Source: Enterobacter hormaechei subsp. hoffmannii (lineage in GTDB: Bacteria; Pseudomonadota; Gammaproteobacteria; Enterobacterales; Enterobacteriaceae). From it: DNA of 64,000 nt. Every line of letters begins with the position of its first letter. Within the stretch, counting starts at the first letter, position 1. A program made the translations under genes and the position numbers. Location: NCBI RefSeq assembly GCF_001729745.1, contig NZ_CP017186.1:744001-808000 (forward strand), given 5' to 3'. The notes under the pieces were generated by a model. That model searched no databases. It was given only the letters and a program-made list of their open reading frames with translations, and had not been told where the DNA came from. Positions 22,540-31,932 of the stretch are shown piece by piece.

Positions 22540-23076
22540 TTGAAACCTCGTGTGTGGTTGTTATGTTCACGCTGTGCGTGTGTAATTATGAAAGTCCATA
22601 TTCTGTATTTATTTCTTTACGGTTAATGATACCGAAAAAAGCGGAGATGGCTTCCGTTAGCGCCAGAATAGTGGTAAGTGCCAGCGAATGCACCTGCTTT
22701 ATGAAGGGATGATGACGACTTGAATAAAAAGAAACCAATTGTAAATCGGTACGTTAACCCCTCATACCCCAACCTATAGAATAGAAATGCGTCATAAGTG
22801 GACGAATTTTCATATTTTGCCTTGTTGAATCGCTTCAGATTGCAAAAGCCCTCGTTTAAATATGGTTAAAACTGCCCCTTTGGGAGTAACCATTTCATTT
22901 GTGCAAAGTTACATTCCTGAAACGTTAGTTCTGTAAGGTTGTTAAAATGTGCCGGGTTTCCTGATTTCAATCAAAACCAATATGGACAGAAGGTGAATAC
23001 TTTGTTACTTTAGCGATACGAACATGAAATTGGTAAGACCAATTGACTCCGGGCAAAAAGGCGTAAGACAGGGAAT
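22540..23076. promoter_or_regulatory. aroP-pdhR divergent regulatory gap
   Basis: 537 bases without a convincing gene; clearly AT-richer than the flanks. It must hold the aroP promoter (minus) and the pdhR promoter (plus). The one clean operator I can read is the PdhR box near the pdhR start, listed separately. TGTAAATCGG at 22740 looks like half of a TyrR box, but its partner half is poor. No small open frame with a good ribosome-binding site was seen. Confidence 0.6.
23028..23044 (+). promoter_or_regulatory. PdhR operator upstream of pdhR
   Basis: AATTGGTAAGACCAATT is a perfect inverted repeat that fits the PdhR box (ATTGGTnnnACCAAT). It lies 32 bases before the pdhR ATG, as expected for autorepression of the pdhR-aceEF-lpd operon that is relieved by pyruvate. 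Confidence 0.92.
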
Positions 23077-23841
23077 ATGGCCTACAGCAAAATTCGCCAA
23101 CCAAAACTTTCCGATGTGATTGAGCAGCAGCTGGAGTTTTTGATTCTCGAAGGGACACTGCGCCCGGGCGAGAAACTCCCGCCAGAACGCGAGCTGGCAA
23201 AACAGTTCGACGTTTCACGCCCCTCTCTGCGTGAGGCGATTCAACGTCTCGAAGCAAAGGGCCTGTTGCTCCGTCGTCAGGGTGGCGGAACCTTTGTGCA
23301 AAACAGCCTGTGGCAGAGCTTCAGCGACCCGCTGGTAGAACTTCTCTCTGACCACCCAGAATCCCAGTTTGATCTGCTTGAGACCCGTCACGCGCTGGAA
23401 GGTATCGCGGCCTATTACGCCGCCCTTCGCAGCACTGATGAAGACCGCGTACGTATTCGCGAGCTGCATCAGGCCATTGAACGGGCACAGCAGTCCGGCG
23501 ACTTAGACGCCGAATCCAGCGCCGTTGTCCAGTATCAAATTGCCGTCACCGAAGCAGCGCACAACGTGGTGCTCCTCCATCTGCTACGCTGCATGGAGCC
23601 CATGCTGGCCCAGAACGTTCGTCAGAATTTTGAATTGTTGTATGCCCGTCGGGAGATGCTCCCGCTGGTAAGCAACCATCGCACCCGAGTATTCGAGGCG
23701 ATAATGGCCGGGGAACCGGAGCAGGCGCGTGAAGCGTCGCACCGCCATCTGGCTTTCATTGAGGAAATCTTGCTGGACCGCAGCCGTGAACAATCGCGTC
23801 GCGAGCGTTCATTGCGCCGCATACAGCAACGAAAGGATTAA
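23077..23841 (+). CDS. pdhR: Pyruvate dehydrogenase complex repressor PdhR
   Basis: GntR-family (FadR subfamily) pyruvate-sensing repressor of pdhR-aceE-aceF-lpd and of several respiratory genes. The protein has 254 residues, the same as E. coli. The N-terminal winged helix-turn-helix includes [26 protein letters not shown] (about 29-54). An all-helical FCD ligand domain follows, with conserved metal or ligand residues in ETRHALEG and in HRHLAFIE. The operator just upstream supports autoregulation. Confidence 0.98.
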   Translation: MAYSKIRQPKLSDVIEQQLEFLILEGTLRPGEKLPPERELAKQFDVSRPSLREAIQRLEAKGLLLRRQGGGTFVQNSLWQSFSDPLVELLSDHPESQFDLLETRHALEGIAAYYAALRSTDEDRVRIRELHQAIERAQQSGDLDAESSAVVQYQIAVTEAAHNVVLLHLLRCMEPMLAQNVRQNFELLYARREMLPLVSNHRTRVFEAIMAGEPEQAREASHRHLAFIEEILLDRSREQSRRERSLRRIQQRKD

Positions 23842-23877
23842 GCGCCAGGTACTTTTAGAGCGCGGCAACTAAACGCA

Positions 23878-23925
23878 GAACCTGTCTTATTGTGTTCTTA
23901 ACCGAGAGCACAATGGGACAGGTTC
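23878..23925 (+). ncRNA. Structured leader hairpin upstream of aceE
   Basis: GAACCTGTCTTATTGTG (23878-23894) pairs along its full 17 bases with CACAATGGGACAGGTTC (23909-23925), with two U-G wobbles and a 14-base loop. It lies between pdhR and aceE, 39 bases before the aceE ATG. No T-run follows, so it is not a simple terminator. A protective or regulatory 5' structure on aceE mRNA is plausible. Confidence 0.75.
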
Positions 23926-23964
23926 CAGACAAATCAACGTATTAGATAGATAAGGAATACCCCC

Positions 23965-26628
23965 ATGTCAGAACGTCTCCAAAATGACGTGGATCCGATC
24001 GAAACTCGCGACTGGCTACAGGCGATCGAATCGGTCATCCGTGAAGAAGGTGTTGAGCGTGCTCAGTATCTGATTGATCAGCTGCTTTCAGAAGCGCGCA
24101 AAGGCGGCGTGAAAGTGGCTTCAGGTGCAGGGGCTAGCAACTACGTAAACACGATTGCCGTCGAAGACGAACCGGAATACCCGGGCAATCTGGATCTGGA
24201 ACGCCGTATCCGTTCTGCTATCCGCTGGAACGCTATCATGACCGTTCTGCGCGCATCCAAGAAAGATCTGGAACTGGGTGGCCACATGGCGTCCTTCCAG
24301 TCCTCTGCGACCGTTTACGAAGTGTGCTTCAACCACTTCTTCCGTGCAGCCAACGAGAAAGACGGCGGCGATCTGGTGTACTTCCAGGGCCACATCTCTC
24401 CGGGCATCTATGCACGTGCCTTCCTGGAAGGTCGTCTGACTGAAGAGCAGATGAACAACTTCCGTCAGGAAGTTCACGGTAAGGGTCTGTCTTCTTATCC
24501 GCACCCTAAACTGATGCCTGAGTTCTGGCAGTTCCCGACCGTATCTATGGGTCTGGGTCCAATTGGTGCAATCTATCAGGCTAAATTCCTGAAGTACCTG
24601 GAACACCGTGGTCTGAAAGACACCTCTGAGCAGACCGTTTACGCCTTCCTGGGCGACGGTGAAATGGATGAGCCAGAATCTAAAGGCGCGATCACCATCG
24701 CGACCCGTGAGAAGCTGGACAACCTGTGCTTCATCATCAACTGTAACCTGCAACGTCTGGATGGTCCGGTAACCGGTAACGGCAAGATCATTAACGAACT
24801 GGAAGGCATCTTCGCGGGTGCAGGCTGGAACGTGATCAAAGTCATGTGGGGCGGTCGTTGGGATGAGCTGCTGCGTAAAGACACCAGCGGTAAACTGATC
24901 CAGCTGATGAACGAAACCGTTGACGGCGACTACCAGACCTTCAAATCCAAAGACGGTGCCTACGTTCGTGAGCACTTCTTCGGCAAATATCCTGAAACCG
25001 CAGCCCTGGTTGCAGACTGGACTGACGAGCAGATCTGGGCGCTGAACCGCGGTGGTCACGATCCGAAGAAAGTTTACGCTGCACTGAAAAAAGCGCAGGA
25101 AACCAAAGGTAAAGCGACTGTGATCCTGGCCCACACCATCAAAGGTTACGGCATGGGTGATACCGCAGAAGGTAAAAACATCGCTCACCAGGTTAAGAAA
25201 ATGAACATGGACGGCGTGCGTTATATCCGCGACCGTTTCAACGTTCCAGTGACCGATGAGCAGGTAGAAAACCTGTCTTACATCACCTTCCCGGAAGGGT
25301 CTGAAGAGCATAAATACCTGCACGAACGTCGTCAGGCACTGAAAGGCTACCTGCCTGCTCGTCAGCCTAACTTCACCGAGAAGCTGGAACTGCCAGCCCT
25401 GGAAGACTTCTCTCAGCTGCTGGAAGAGCAGAACAAAGAGATCTCTACCACTATCGCTTTCGTTCGTGCCCTGAACGTGATGCTGAAGAACAAGTCAATC
25501 AAAGATCGTCTGGTTCCAATCATCGCCGACGAAGCGCGTACTTTCGGTATGGAAGGTCTGTTCCGTCAGATCGGTATCTACAGCCCGAACGGCCAGCAGT
25601 ACACCCCGCAGGACCGTGAGCAGGTTGCATACTACAAAGAAGACGAGAAAGGTCAGATCCTGCAGGAAGGTATCAACGAGCTGGGCGCAGGCGCATCCTG
25701 GCTGGCTGCTGCGACCTCTTACAGCACCAACAACCTGCCGATGATCCCGTTCTACATCTACTACTCCATGTTCGGGTTCCAGCGTATCGGTGATCTGTGC
25801 TGGCAGGCAGGCGACCAGCAGGCTCGCGGCTTCCTGATCGGTGGTACTTCTGGTCGTACGACCCTGAACGGTGAAGGTCTACAGCACGAAGATGGTCACA
25901 GCCACATTCAGTCTTTGACTATCCCTAACTGTATCTCTTACGACCCGTCTTACGCGTACGAAGTGGCAGTCATCATGCATGACGGTCTGCAGCGCATGTA
26001 CGGTGAAGCGCAAGAGAACGTTTACTACTACATCACCACCCTGAACGAAAACTACCACATGCCGGCAATGCCAGCAGGTGCCGAGGAAGGTATCCGTAAA
26101 GGTATCTACAAACTCGAAACCATCGAAGGTAGCAAAGGTAAAGTTCAGCTGCTGGGCTCCGGTTCTATCCTGCGTCACGTTCGTGAAGCAGCGCAGATCC
26201 TGGCGAAAGACTACGGTGTGGGTTCCGATGTGTACTCTGTGACCTCCTTCACTGAACTGGCGCGTGATGGCCAGGATTGTGAGCGCTGGAACATGCTGCA
26301 CCCAATGGAAACCCCACGCGTTCCGTACATCGCTCAGGTGATGAACGACGCGCCAGCGGTGGCGTCTACTGACTATATGAAACTGTTCGCTGAGCAGGTT
26401 CGTACTTACGTTCCAGCTGATGATTATCGCGTACTGGGTACTGACGGCTTCGGTCGTTCTGACAGCCGCGAAAACCTGCGTCACCACTTCGAAGTTGATG
26501 CTTCCTACGTGGTTGTAGCAGCACTGGGCGAACTGGCTAAACGTGGCGAAATCGATAAGAAAGTGGTTGCGGACGCAATCACCAAATTCAACATCGATGC
26601 AGATAAAGTTAACCCGCGTCTGGCGTAA
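23965..26628 (+). CDS. aceE: Pyruvate dehydrogenase E1 component AceE
   Basis: Homodimeric thiamine diphosphate enzyme that decarboxylates pyruvate and reductively acetylates the E2 lipoyl groups. The 887-residue protein matches E. coli. The ThDP motif [15 protein letters not shown] runs into the [14 protein letters not shown] segment (about 229-272), completing the GDG-x(25-30)-NN-like binding site. The ribosome-binding site AAGGAA lies before the ATG. Strong codon bias indicates high expression. It is followed by aceF after 14 bases. Confidence 0.99.
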   Translation: MSERLQNDVDPIETRDWLQAIESVIREEGVERAQYLIDQLLSEARKGGVKVASGAGASNYVNTIAVEDEPEYPGNLDLERRIRSAIRWNAIMTVLRASKKDLELGGHMASFQSSATVYEVCFNHFFRAANEKDGGDLVYFQGHISPGIYARAFLEGRLTEEQMNNFRQEVHGKGLSSYPHPKLMPEFWQFPTVSMGLGPIGAIYQAKFLKYLEHRGLKDTSEQTVYAFLGDGEMDEPESKGAITIATREKLDNLCFIINCNLQRLDGPVTGNGKIINELEGIFAGAGWNVIKVMWGGRWDELLRKDTSGKLIQLMNETVDGDYQTFKSKDGAYVREHFFGKYPETAALVADWTDEQIWALNRGGHDPKKVYAALKKAQETKGKATVILAHTIKGYGMGDTAEGKNIAHQVKKMNMDGVRYIRDRFNVPVTDEQVENLSYITFPEGSEEHKYLHERRQALKGYLPARQPNFTEKLELPALEDFSQLLEEQNKEISTTIAFVRALNVMLKNKSIKDRLVPIIADEARTFGMEGLFRQIGIYSPNGQQYTPQDREQVAYYKEDEKGQILQEGINELGAGASWLAAATSYSTNNLPMIPFYIYYSMFGFQRIGDLCWQAGDQQARGFLIGGTSGRTTLNGEGLQHEDGHSHIQSLTIPNCISYDPSYAYEVAVIMHDGLQRMYGEAQENVYYYITTLNENYHMPAMPAGAEEGIRKGIYKLETIEGSKGKVQLLGSGSILRHVREAAQILAKDYGVGSDVYSVTSFTELARDGQDCERWNMLHPMETPRVPYIAQVMNDAPAVASTDYMKLFAEQVRTYVPADDYRVLGTDGFGRSDSRENLRHHFEVDASYVVVAALGELAKRGEIDKKVVADAITKFNIDADKVNPRLA

Positions 26629-26642
26629 GAGGTAAAAGAATA

Positions 26643-28538
26643 ATGGCTATCGAAATCAATGTACCGGACATCGGGGCTGATGAAGTTGAAATCACCGAGA
26701 TCCTGGTCAAAGTAGGCGACAAAGTTGAAGCTGAACAGTCGCTGATCACCGTAGAAGGCGACAAAGCCTCTATGGAAGTCCCGTCTCCTCAGGCTGGCAT
26801 CGTTAAAGAGATCAAAGTCTCTGTTGGCGATAAAACCGAGACTGGCAAACTGATCATGATTTTCGATTCCGCCGACGGTGCAGCAGCTGCTGCACCTGCG
26901 CAGGAAGAGAAGAAAGAAGCCGCTCCTGCTGCTGCTCCAGCAGCGGCCGCGGCAGCGAAAGAAGTAAATGTGCCTGACATCGGCGGTGACGAAGTTGAAG
27001 TTACCGAAATCCTGGTGAAAGTGGGCGACACCGTTGCGGCTGAGCAGTCACTGATCACCGTAGAAGGCGACAAAGCCTCTATGGAAGTGCCAGCACCGTT
27101 CGCCGGTACCGTTAAAGAGATCAAGATCAACACCGGCGACAAAGTGTCTACCGGCTCGCTGATCATGGTCTTCGAAGTGGCGGGTGCAGCACCTGCCGCT
27201 GCGCCTGCTCAGGCTGCTGCTCCGGCTCCGGCCGCTGCACCAGCGGCTGCTGGCGGCGCGAAAGACGTTAACGTACCGGATATCGGCGGTGACGAAGTTG
27301 AAGTGACCGAAGTGATGGTGAAAGTGGGCGACAAAGTTGCCGCTGAACAGTCACTGATCACCGTTGAAGGCGACAAAGCTTCTATGGAAGTGCCTGCGCC
27401 GTTCGCCGGTACCGTTAAAGAGATCAAAATCAGCACCGGCGACAAAGTGTCTACCGGCTCTCTGATCATGGTCTTCGAAGTGGAAGGCGCAGCGCCTGCC
27501 GCCGCTCCGGCTGCCGCGGCTGCTCCGGCACCTGCTGCTGCACCGGCTCAGGCTGCTAAACCTGCTGCTGCCCCTGCTGCTAAAGCAGAAAAATCTGAGT
27601 TTGCTGAAAACGACGCTTACGTCCACGCGACTCCGCTGATTCGTCGCCTGGCGCGCGAATTCGGTGTGAACCTGGCGAAAGTGAAGGGCACCGGCCGTAA
27701 AGGTCGTATCCTGCGCGAAGACGTTCAGGCTTACGTGAAAGACGCGGTGAAACGCGCCGAAGCTGCACCTGCGGCAGCCGCTGGCGGCGGTATCCCGGGC
27801 ATGCTGCCATGGCCGAAAGTGGACTTCAGCAAGTTCGGTGAAATCGAAGAAGTGGAGCTGGGCCGTATCCAGAAAATCTCTGGTGCTAACCTGAGCCGTA
27901 ACTGGGTGATGATCCCGCACGTTACGCACTTCGATAAGACCGATATCACCGATCTGGAAGCGTTCCGTAAACAGCAGAACGCCGAAGCTGAGAAGCGTAA
28001 GCTGGACGTGAAGTTCACCCCAGTGGTCTTTATCATGAAGGCCGTTGCCGCTGCCCTTGAGCAGATGCCACGCTTCAACAGCTCCCTGTCCGAAGACGGC
28101 CAGAAGCTGACGCTGAAGAAATACATCAACATCGGTGTTGCGGTTGATACGCCAAATGGTCTGGTGGTTCCGGTCTTCAAAGACGTGAACAAGAAGAGCA
28201 TTACCGAGCTGTCCCGTGAACTGACCACCATCTCCAAAAAAGCGCGTGATGGTAAGCTGACTGCCGGCGAAATGCAGGGCGGCTGCTTCACTATCTCCAG
28301 CATCGGCGGCCTGGGTACCACCCACTTCGCGCCGATTGTAAACGCGCCGGAAGTGGCTATCCTCGGTGTGTCCAAGTCCGCGATGGAGCCGGTGTGGAAT
28401 GGCAAAGAGTTCGTGCCGCGTCTGATGATGCCAATCTCTCTGTCCTTCGACCACCGCGTAATCGACGGGGCTGATGGTGCGCGTTTCATCACCATCATCA
28501 ACAACACCCTGAGCGACATTCGCCGCCTGGTGATGTAA
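26643..28538 (+). CDS. aceF: Dihydrolipoamide acetyltransferase AceF (PDH E2)
   Basis: Core of the pyruvate dehydrogenase complex; transfers acetyl groups from lipoamide to CoA. The 631 residues are arranged as three tandem lipoyl domains (about 1-80, 107-180, 208-281), each with the lipoylated lysine in EGDKASMEV (first at Lys41). Ala/Pro-rich linkers separate them. A peripheral subunit-binding domain (about 328-362, with [16 protein letters not shown]) and the catalytic domain with the active-site [12 protein letters not shown] follow. Lipoyl domains 2 and 3 are almost identical in DNA. Confidence 0.98.
   Translation: MAIEINVPDIGADEVEITEILVKVGDKVEAEQSLITVEGDKASMEVPSPQAGIVKEIKVSVGDKTETGKLIMIFDSADGAAAAAPAQEEKKEAAPAAAPAAAAAAKEVNVPDIGGDEVEVTEILVKVGDTVAAEQSLITVEGDKASMEVPAPFAGTVKEIKINTGDKVSTGSLIMVFEVAGAAPAAAPAQAAAPAPAAAPAAAGGAKDVNVPDIGGDEVEVTEVMVKVGDKVAAEQSLITVEGDKASMEVPAPFAGTVKEIKISTGDKVSTGSLIMVFEVEGAAPAAAPAAAAAPAPAAAPAQAAKPAAAPAAKAEKSEFAENDAYVHATPLIRRLAREFGVNLAKVKGTGRKGRILREDVQAYVKDAVKRAEAAPAAAAGGGIPGMLPWPKVDFSKFGEIEEVELGRIQKISGANLSRNWVMIPHVTHFDKTDITDLEAFRKQQNAEAEKRKLDVKFTPVVFIMKAVAAALEQMPRFNSSLSEDGQKLTLKKYINIGVAVDTPNGLVVPVFKDVNKKSITELSRELTTISKKARDGKLTAGEMQGGCFTISSIGGLGTTHFAPIVNAPEVAILGVSKSAMEPVWNGKEFVPRLMMPISLSFDHRVIDGADGARFITIINNTLSDIRRLVM
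26964..27483 (+). repeat. Near-identical lipoyl-domain repeats 2 and 3 in aceF
   Basis: Two 217-base units, 26964-27180 and 27267-27483, encode lipoyl domains 2 and 3 and differ at only a small number of mostly silent positions. Domain 1 (from 26649) is more divergent. The pattern is what gene conversion within a tandem-repeat gene would leave. Confidence 0.8.
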
Positions 28539-28541
28539 TCG

Positions 28542-28570
28542 AAAAGCCGGCCAGTCGGCCGGCTTTTTTC
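28542..28570 (+). terminator. Terminator after aceF
   Basis: AAAAGCCGGCC and GGCCGGCTTTT form an 11-bp stem with an AGTC loop and a T-run, 3 bases after the aceF stop. It would make most lpdA transcripts depend on the promoter in the following gap. Confidence 0.88.
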
Positions 28571-28635
28571 TGATAATCTCATGGGGTTTTTGAGGTTATT
28601 GGTGAAAGCGATAATTCGTGAGCCGTTTGTTGTTT

Positions 28636-28655
28636 CAAAATTGTTAACAATTTTG
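28636..28655 (+). promoter_or_regulatory. 20-base perfect palindrome upstream of lpdA
   Basis: CAAAATTGTTAACAATTTTG is a perfect palindrome centred on GTTAAC, directly before TAAAAT (28656-28661), a possible -10. In E. coli lpd has its own promoter here and responds to ArcA, whose sites contain GTTAA elements. The palindrome is a candidate operator; which protein binds it is not shown by the sequence. Confidence 0.55.
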
Positions 28656-28713
28656 TAAAATACGGGCGGATAGAACGACCCGGTGGACGACGGGTATACA
28701 TTAAGAGGTCATG

Positions 28714-30138
28714 ATGAGCACAGAAATCAAAACTCAGGTCGTAGTACTTGGGGCAGGCCCGGCAGGTTACTCCGCAGCATTTCGCGCCGCGGATTTAGGT
28801 CTGGAAACCGTCATCGTAGAACGTTACAGCACCCTCGGCGGTGTTTGTCTGAACGTCGGCTGTATCCCTTCTAAAGCGCTGCTGCACGTAGCGAAAGTTA
28901 TCGAAGAAGCCAAAGCGCTGGCTGAACACGGTATCGTCTTCGGCGAGCCGAAAACCGATATCGACAAAATTCGTACCTGGAAAGAGAAAGTTATCACTCA
29001 GCTGACCGGCGGTCTGGCGGGTATGGCCAAAGGCCGTAAAGTGAAAGTGGTAAACGGTCTGGGTAAATTCACCGGTGCGAACACCCTGGAAGTGGAAGGC
29101 GAAAACGGCAAAACCGTGATCAACTTCGACAACGCGATCATCGCGGCAGGCTCTCGCCCAATCGAACTGCCATTCATTCCACATGAAGATCCACGCGTGT
29201 GGGATTCCACCGATGCGCTGGAGCTGAAAACCGTTCCTAAGCGTCTGCTGGTTATGGGCGGCGGTATCATCGGTCTGGAAATGGGTACTGTGTACCATGC
29301 GCTGGGTTCAGAGATCGACGTGGTTGAAATGTTCGACCAGGTTATCCCGGCAGCCGACAAAGATATCGTTAAAGTCTTCACCAAACGCATCAGCAAGAAA
29401 TTCAACCTGATGCTGGAAACCAAAGTGACTGCCGTTGAAGCGAAAGAAGACGGTATTTACGTTTCCATGGAAGGCAAAAAAGCCCCATCCGAACCACAGC
29501 GTTACGACGCCGTGCTGGTGGCTATCGGCCGTGTGCCGAACGGTAAAAATCTCGACGCGGGCAAAGCTGGCGTGGAAGTGGACGACCGTGGCTTCATCCG
29601 CGTTGACAAACAGCTGCGTACCAACGTGCCGCACATCTTTGCTATCGGCGATATCGTCGGTCAGCCAATGCTGGCGCACAAAGGTGTTCACGAAGGTCAT
29701 GTTGCCGCTGAAGTTATCGCCGGCATGAAGCATTACTTCGATCCGAAAGTGATCCCATCTATCGCGTATACCGAGCCAGAAGTTGCATGGGTTGGTCTGA
29801 CTGAGAAAGAAGCGAAAGAGAAAGGCATCAGCTACGAAACTGCCACCTTCCCGTGGGCTGCTTCTGGCCGTGCTATCGCGTCCGACTGCGCAGACGGTAT
29901 GACCAAACTGATCTTCGACAAAGAGACTCACCGCGTCATCGGTGGTGCGATTGTCGGTACCAACGGCGGCGAGCTGCTGGGTGAAATCGGTCTGGCTATC
30001 GAAATGGGCTGCGACGCAGAAGACATCGCGCTGACCATCCACGCACACCCAACTCTGCATGAGTCCGTGGGCCTGGCGGCAGAAGTGTTTGAAGGTAGCA
30101 TTACCGACCTGCCAAACGCGAAAGCGAAGAAGAAATAA
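28714..30138 (+). CDS. lpdA: Dihydrolipoyl dehydrogenase LpdA (E3)
   Basis: FAD/NAD disulphide oxidoreductase that reoxidises dihydrolipoamide in the pyruvate and 2-oxoglutarate dehydrogenase complexes and in the glycine cleavage system. The protein has 474 residues. The FAD fold is VVVLGAGPAGYSAA, the redox-active disulphide is GGVCLNVGC, the NAD fold is MGGGIIGLEMG, and the C-terminal HAHPTLHES holds the catalytic His-Glu pair. Two adjacent ATGs occur (28711, 28714). The second gives MSTEIKTQVV, the family N-terminus. Confidence 0.98.
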   Translation: MSTEIKTQVVVLGAGPAGYSAAFRAADLGLETVIVERYSTLGGVCLNVGCIPSKALLHVAKVIEEAKALAEHGIVFGEPKTDIDKIRTWKEKVITQLTGGLAGMAKGRKVKVVNGLGKFTGANTLEVEGENGKTVINFDNAIIAAGSRPIELPFIPHEDPRVWDSTDALELKTVPKRLLVMGGGIIGLEMGTVYHALGSEIDVVEMFDQVIPAADKDIVKVFTKRISKKFNLMLETKVTAVEAKEDGIYVSMEGKKAPSEPQRYDAVLVAIGRVPNGKNLDAGKAGVEVDDRGFIRVDKQLRTNVPHIFAIGDIVGQPMLAHKGVHEGHVAAEVIAGMKHYFDPKVIPSIAYTEPEVAWVGLTEKEAKEKGISYETATFPWAASGRAIASDCADGMTKLIFDKETHRVIGGAIVGTNGGELLGEIGLAIEMGCDAEDIALTIHAHPTLHESVGLAAEVFEGSITDLPNAKAKKK

Positions 30139-30156
30139 GTTTCTTCTTGATTGCGA

Positions 30157-30183
30157 AACGCCTCCGAAGGAGGCGTTTTTTTT
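30157..30183 (+). terminator. Terminator after lpdA
   Basis: AACGCCTCC, loop GAA and GGAGGCGTT, followed by a run of T. This is a classic Rho-independent terminator. A near copy lies at 31869-31893. Confidence 0.92.
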
Positions 30184-30415
30184 GGCAGTAATTCCAAATT
30201 GCTAACTATTAATGTTAATAAGACAATCAATCAATTATTTATATGCCATTCAGCAAGTGTATTTATAGTTTAAATTATTCCAATTCTTTTTTAAAAGCGA
30301 TTATATATTTCCAGTATTTTTATTTTTTTCTGATGGTGGTTTAGTTAATTTGACTTAAATTATAAAGAGTGTATTACTGTTCGGGTAAATACTTTACTCC
30401 AGAAAGGGTATTATT

Positions 30416-31816
30416 ATGAATAGTAATGAATTAACATCTGATATTCGTGATTTAAAAGTAATGGGGGCCAGAACGCAATCAGGAAGTAGCTGGGCAAGTG
30501 CGACGCATAAACTCGTTGCCCTGGATAAAGAAACGCTGCAACCGGTGAGCGTTGACTGGTGGTATGAAGATGAGACCTCATCTCGCTTTACCGGCCCCGT
30601 TTTTACTGACACTCGTCCGGATATACGCTTGCTGGCAAATTCCGATGTTTATCGACTGGGGGACGTCATTAATATCAGTAATTTTGGTGGTTCTGGGTCC
30701 GCATTAGCGGCCATTAAAAATGACGGTACTGTTGAAGCGTGGGGAATGCCCAAAAATGGTGGTACATCACCAACAAGCGATCGAAATCATAACGTCAGAG
30801 CCGTTTTCGGTGGCTGGGATACGTCTGCAGCGGTTAATGCCAATGGTCAGGTATTTACCTGGTCCGTCGATGATGATAACCCTTTACCGGGAAACGTGGC
30901 GGCGTTGAATGATATTGTAGATATTAAAGTGGCCCAATATTTTACCGATCAGGGTAATTATACCTATCTGGCATTGCGGGCTAATAACCAAGTGGTGCAG
31001 TGGGCAGATGGTACTTCACATAATGATTTTCCAGCAGACATTGCCGAGCGTAAAGACTTCATTGCCATCCAGACTACAGAATATGCCTTTGCGGGAATTA
31101 CCCAAAATGGCCATGTTATTACTTGGGGGGATGCAGCCTATGGTGGTGAGCTGCCGGTTCATCTGAAAGAAGTGAATGATGTGATCACCCTTTATAGCAA
31201 CTTTGGTGCATTTGTCGCACTCAGAGCTTCAGGCAGTATTTTTTCATGGGGAAGTACCCAGTATGGTGCTGTCATTCCGGATAACATCGCCAGTCTGACG
31301 GATATTGTTTCCGTACATTGTACCAGTTCGACTTTTATTGCCTTGAGACAGAACGGCAGCGTCGTGTTTTGGGGACAGGATTATTCTCTGGTCGAGCTTC
31401 CGGAGGAGATTGCCAGTCTGACGAATATTATAGATGCCCAGGGGGCAGCTAATGGCAGTTATGCTTTTTTAACTTCTGAAGGCAAAGTGTACTGCTGGGG
31501 ATCTGCTGCAGATTTTGCAAAAAAGATGCCTGAGGATTTGTCCGATGTGGTTTCTCTGTCCGCTGGGTGGGGGGCTTTTGCCGCGCTTCGCCGTGATGGT
31601 TCCGTAGTGGCTTGGGGACATCCTGGGGAGGGTGGTGACACCACGCCCGTTGCAAACGAGCTTTATGATATTCGTGCTATCTATGCCTGCGGCTATCGTT
31701 TTTGCGCCCTGCGCAACGATGATCGTCTCTTTGAATGGGGCGAAGAGGCCAGAACAGATATCACAAAGATGCCAGCAGATTTGCAGGGGAATGTTACCTA
31801 TAGCTTTGTTAAATAA
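30416..31816 (+). CDS. Propeller protein with nine 41-residue BLIP-II/RCC1-like repeats
   Basis: A 466-residue protein of unknown function. After about 95 N-terminal residues, nine repeats follow with the core G-x-V-x-x-W-G. Trp positions are 109, 149, 196, 237, 278, 319, 361, 400 and 441, a period close to 41, with x-A-L-R-x-x-G strands between. This short period matches the beta-propeller of BLIP-II (beta-lactamase inhibitory protein II) better than the longer RCC1 repeats; both belong to one superfamily. No signal peptide, membrane helix or catalytic motif is visible. The N-terminal part (DLKVMGARTQSGSSWASATH, then VDWWYEDE) is not recognised. The gene and its AT-rich upstream region (30184-30415) are lower in GC than lpdA, with many ATT, TTA and AAT codons, suggesting acquisition. 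A binding or inhibitor role is inference. Confidence 0.8.
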   Translation: MNSNELTSDIRDLKVMGARTQSGSSWASATHKLVALDKETLQPVSVDWWYEDETSSRFTGPVFTDTRPDIRLLANSDVYRLGDVINISNFGGSGSALAAIKNDGTVEAWGMPKNGGTSPTSDRNHNVRAVFGGWDTSAAVNANGQVFTWSVDDDNPLPGNVAALNDIVDIKVAQYFTDQGNYTYLALRANNQVVQWADGTSHNDFPADIAERKDFIAIQTTEYAFAGITQNGHVITWGDAAYGGELPVHLKEVNDVITLYSNFGAFVALRASGSIFSWGSTQYGAVIPDNIASLTDIVSVHCTSSTFIALRQNGSVVFWGQDYSLVELPEEIASLTNIIDAQGAANGSYAFLTSEGKVYCWGSAADFAKKMPEDLSDVVSLSAGWGAFAALRRDGSVVAWGHPGEGGDTTPVANELYDIRAIYACGYRFCALRNDDRLFEWGEEARTDITKMPADLQGNVTYSFVK

Positions 31817-31868
31817 TTCACCTGCACTTGCCTGAAAGCATAGACGAAATAAGCCTCTTCAGCTCTGT

Positions 31869-31893
31869 AAACGCCTCTTTGGAGGTGTTTTCC
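31869..31893 (+). terminator. Terminator after the propeller gene
   Basis: AAACGCCTC (31869-31877) pairs with GAGGTGTTT (31882-31890), with one G-U wobble, followed by TT. It closely resembles the lpdA terminator at 30157. Confidence 0.7.
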
Positions 31894-31932
31894 TCACTTT
31901 TTCGCCACTGCAGGCGAAGTGCAATCATGCTA

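Noticed and set aside
22740..22757. TyrR box upstream of aroP (TGTAAATCGG...)
   Set aside because: The left half fits TGTAAA, but the right half lacks the TTTACA pattern at the required spacing, so I do not list it as a site.
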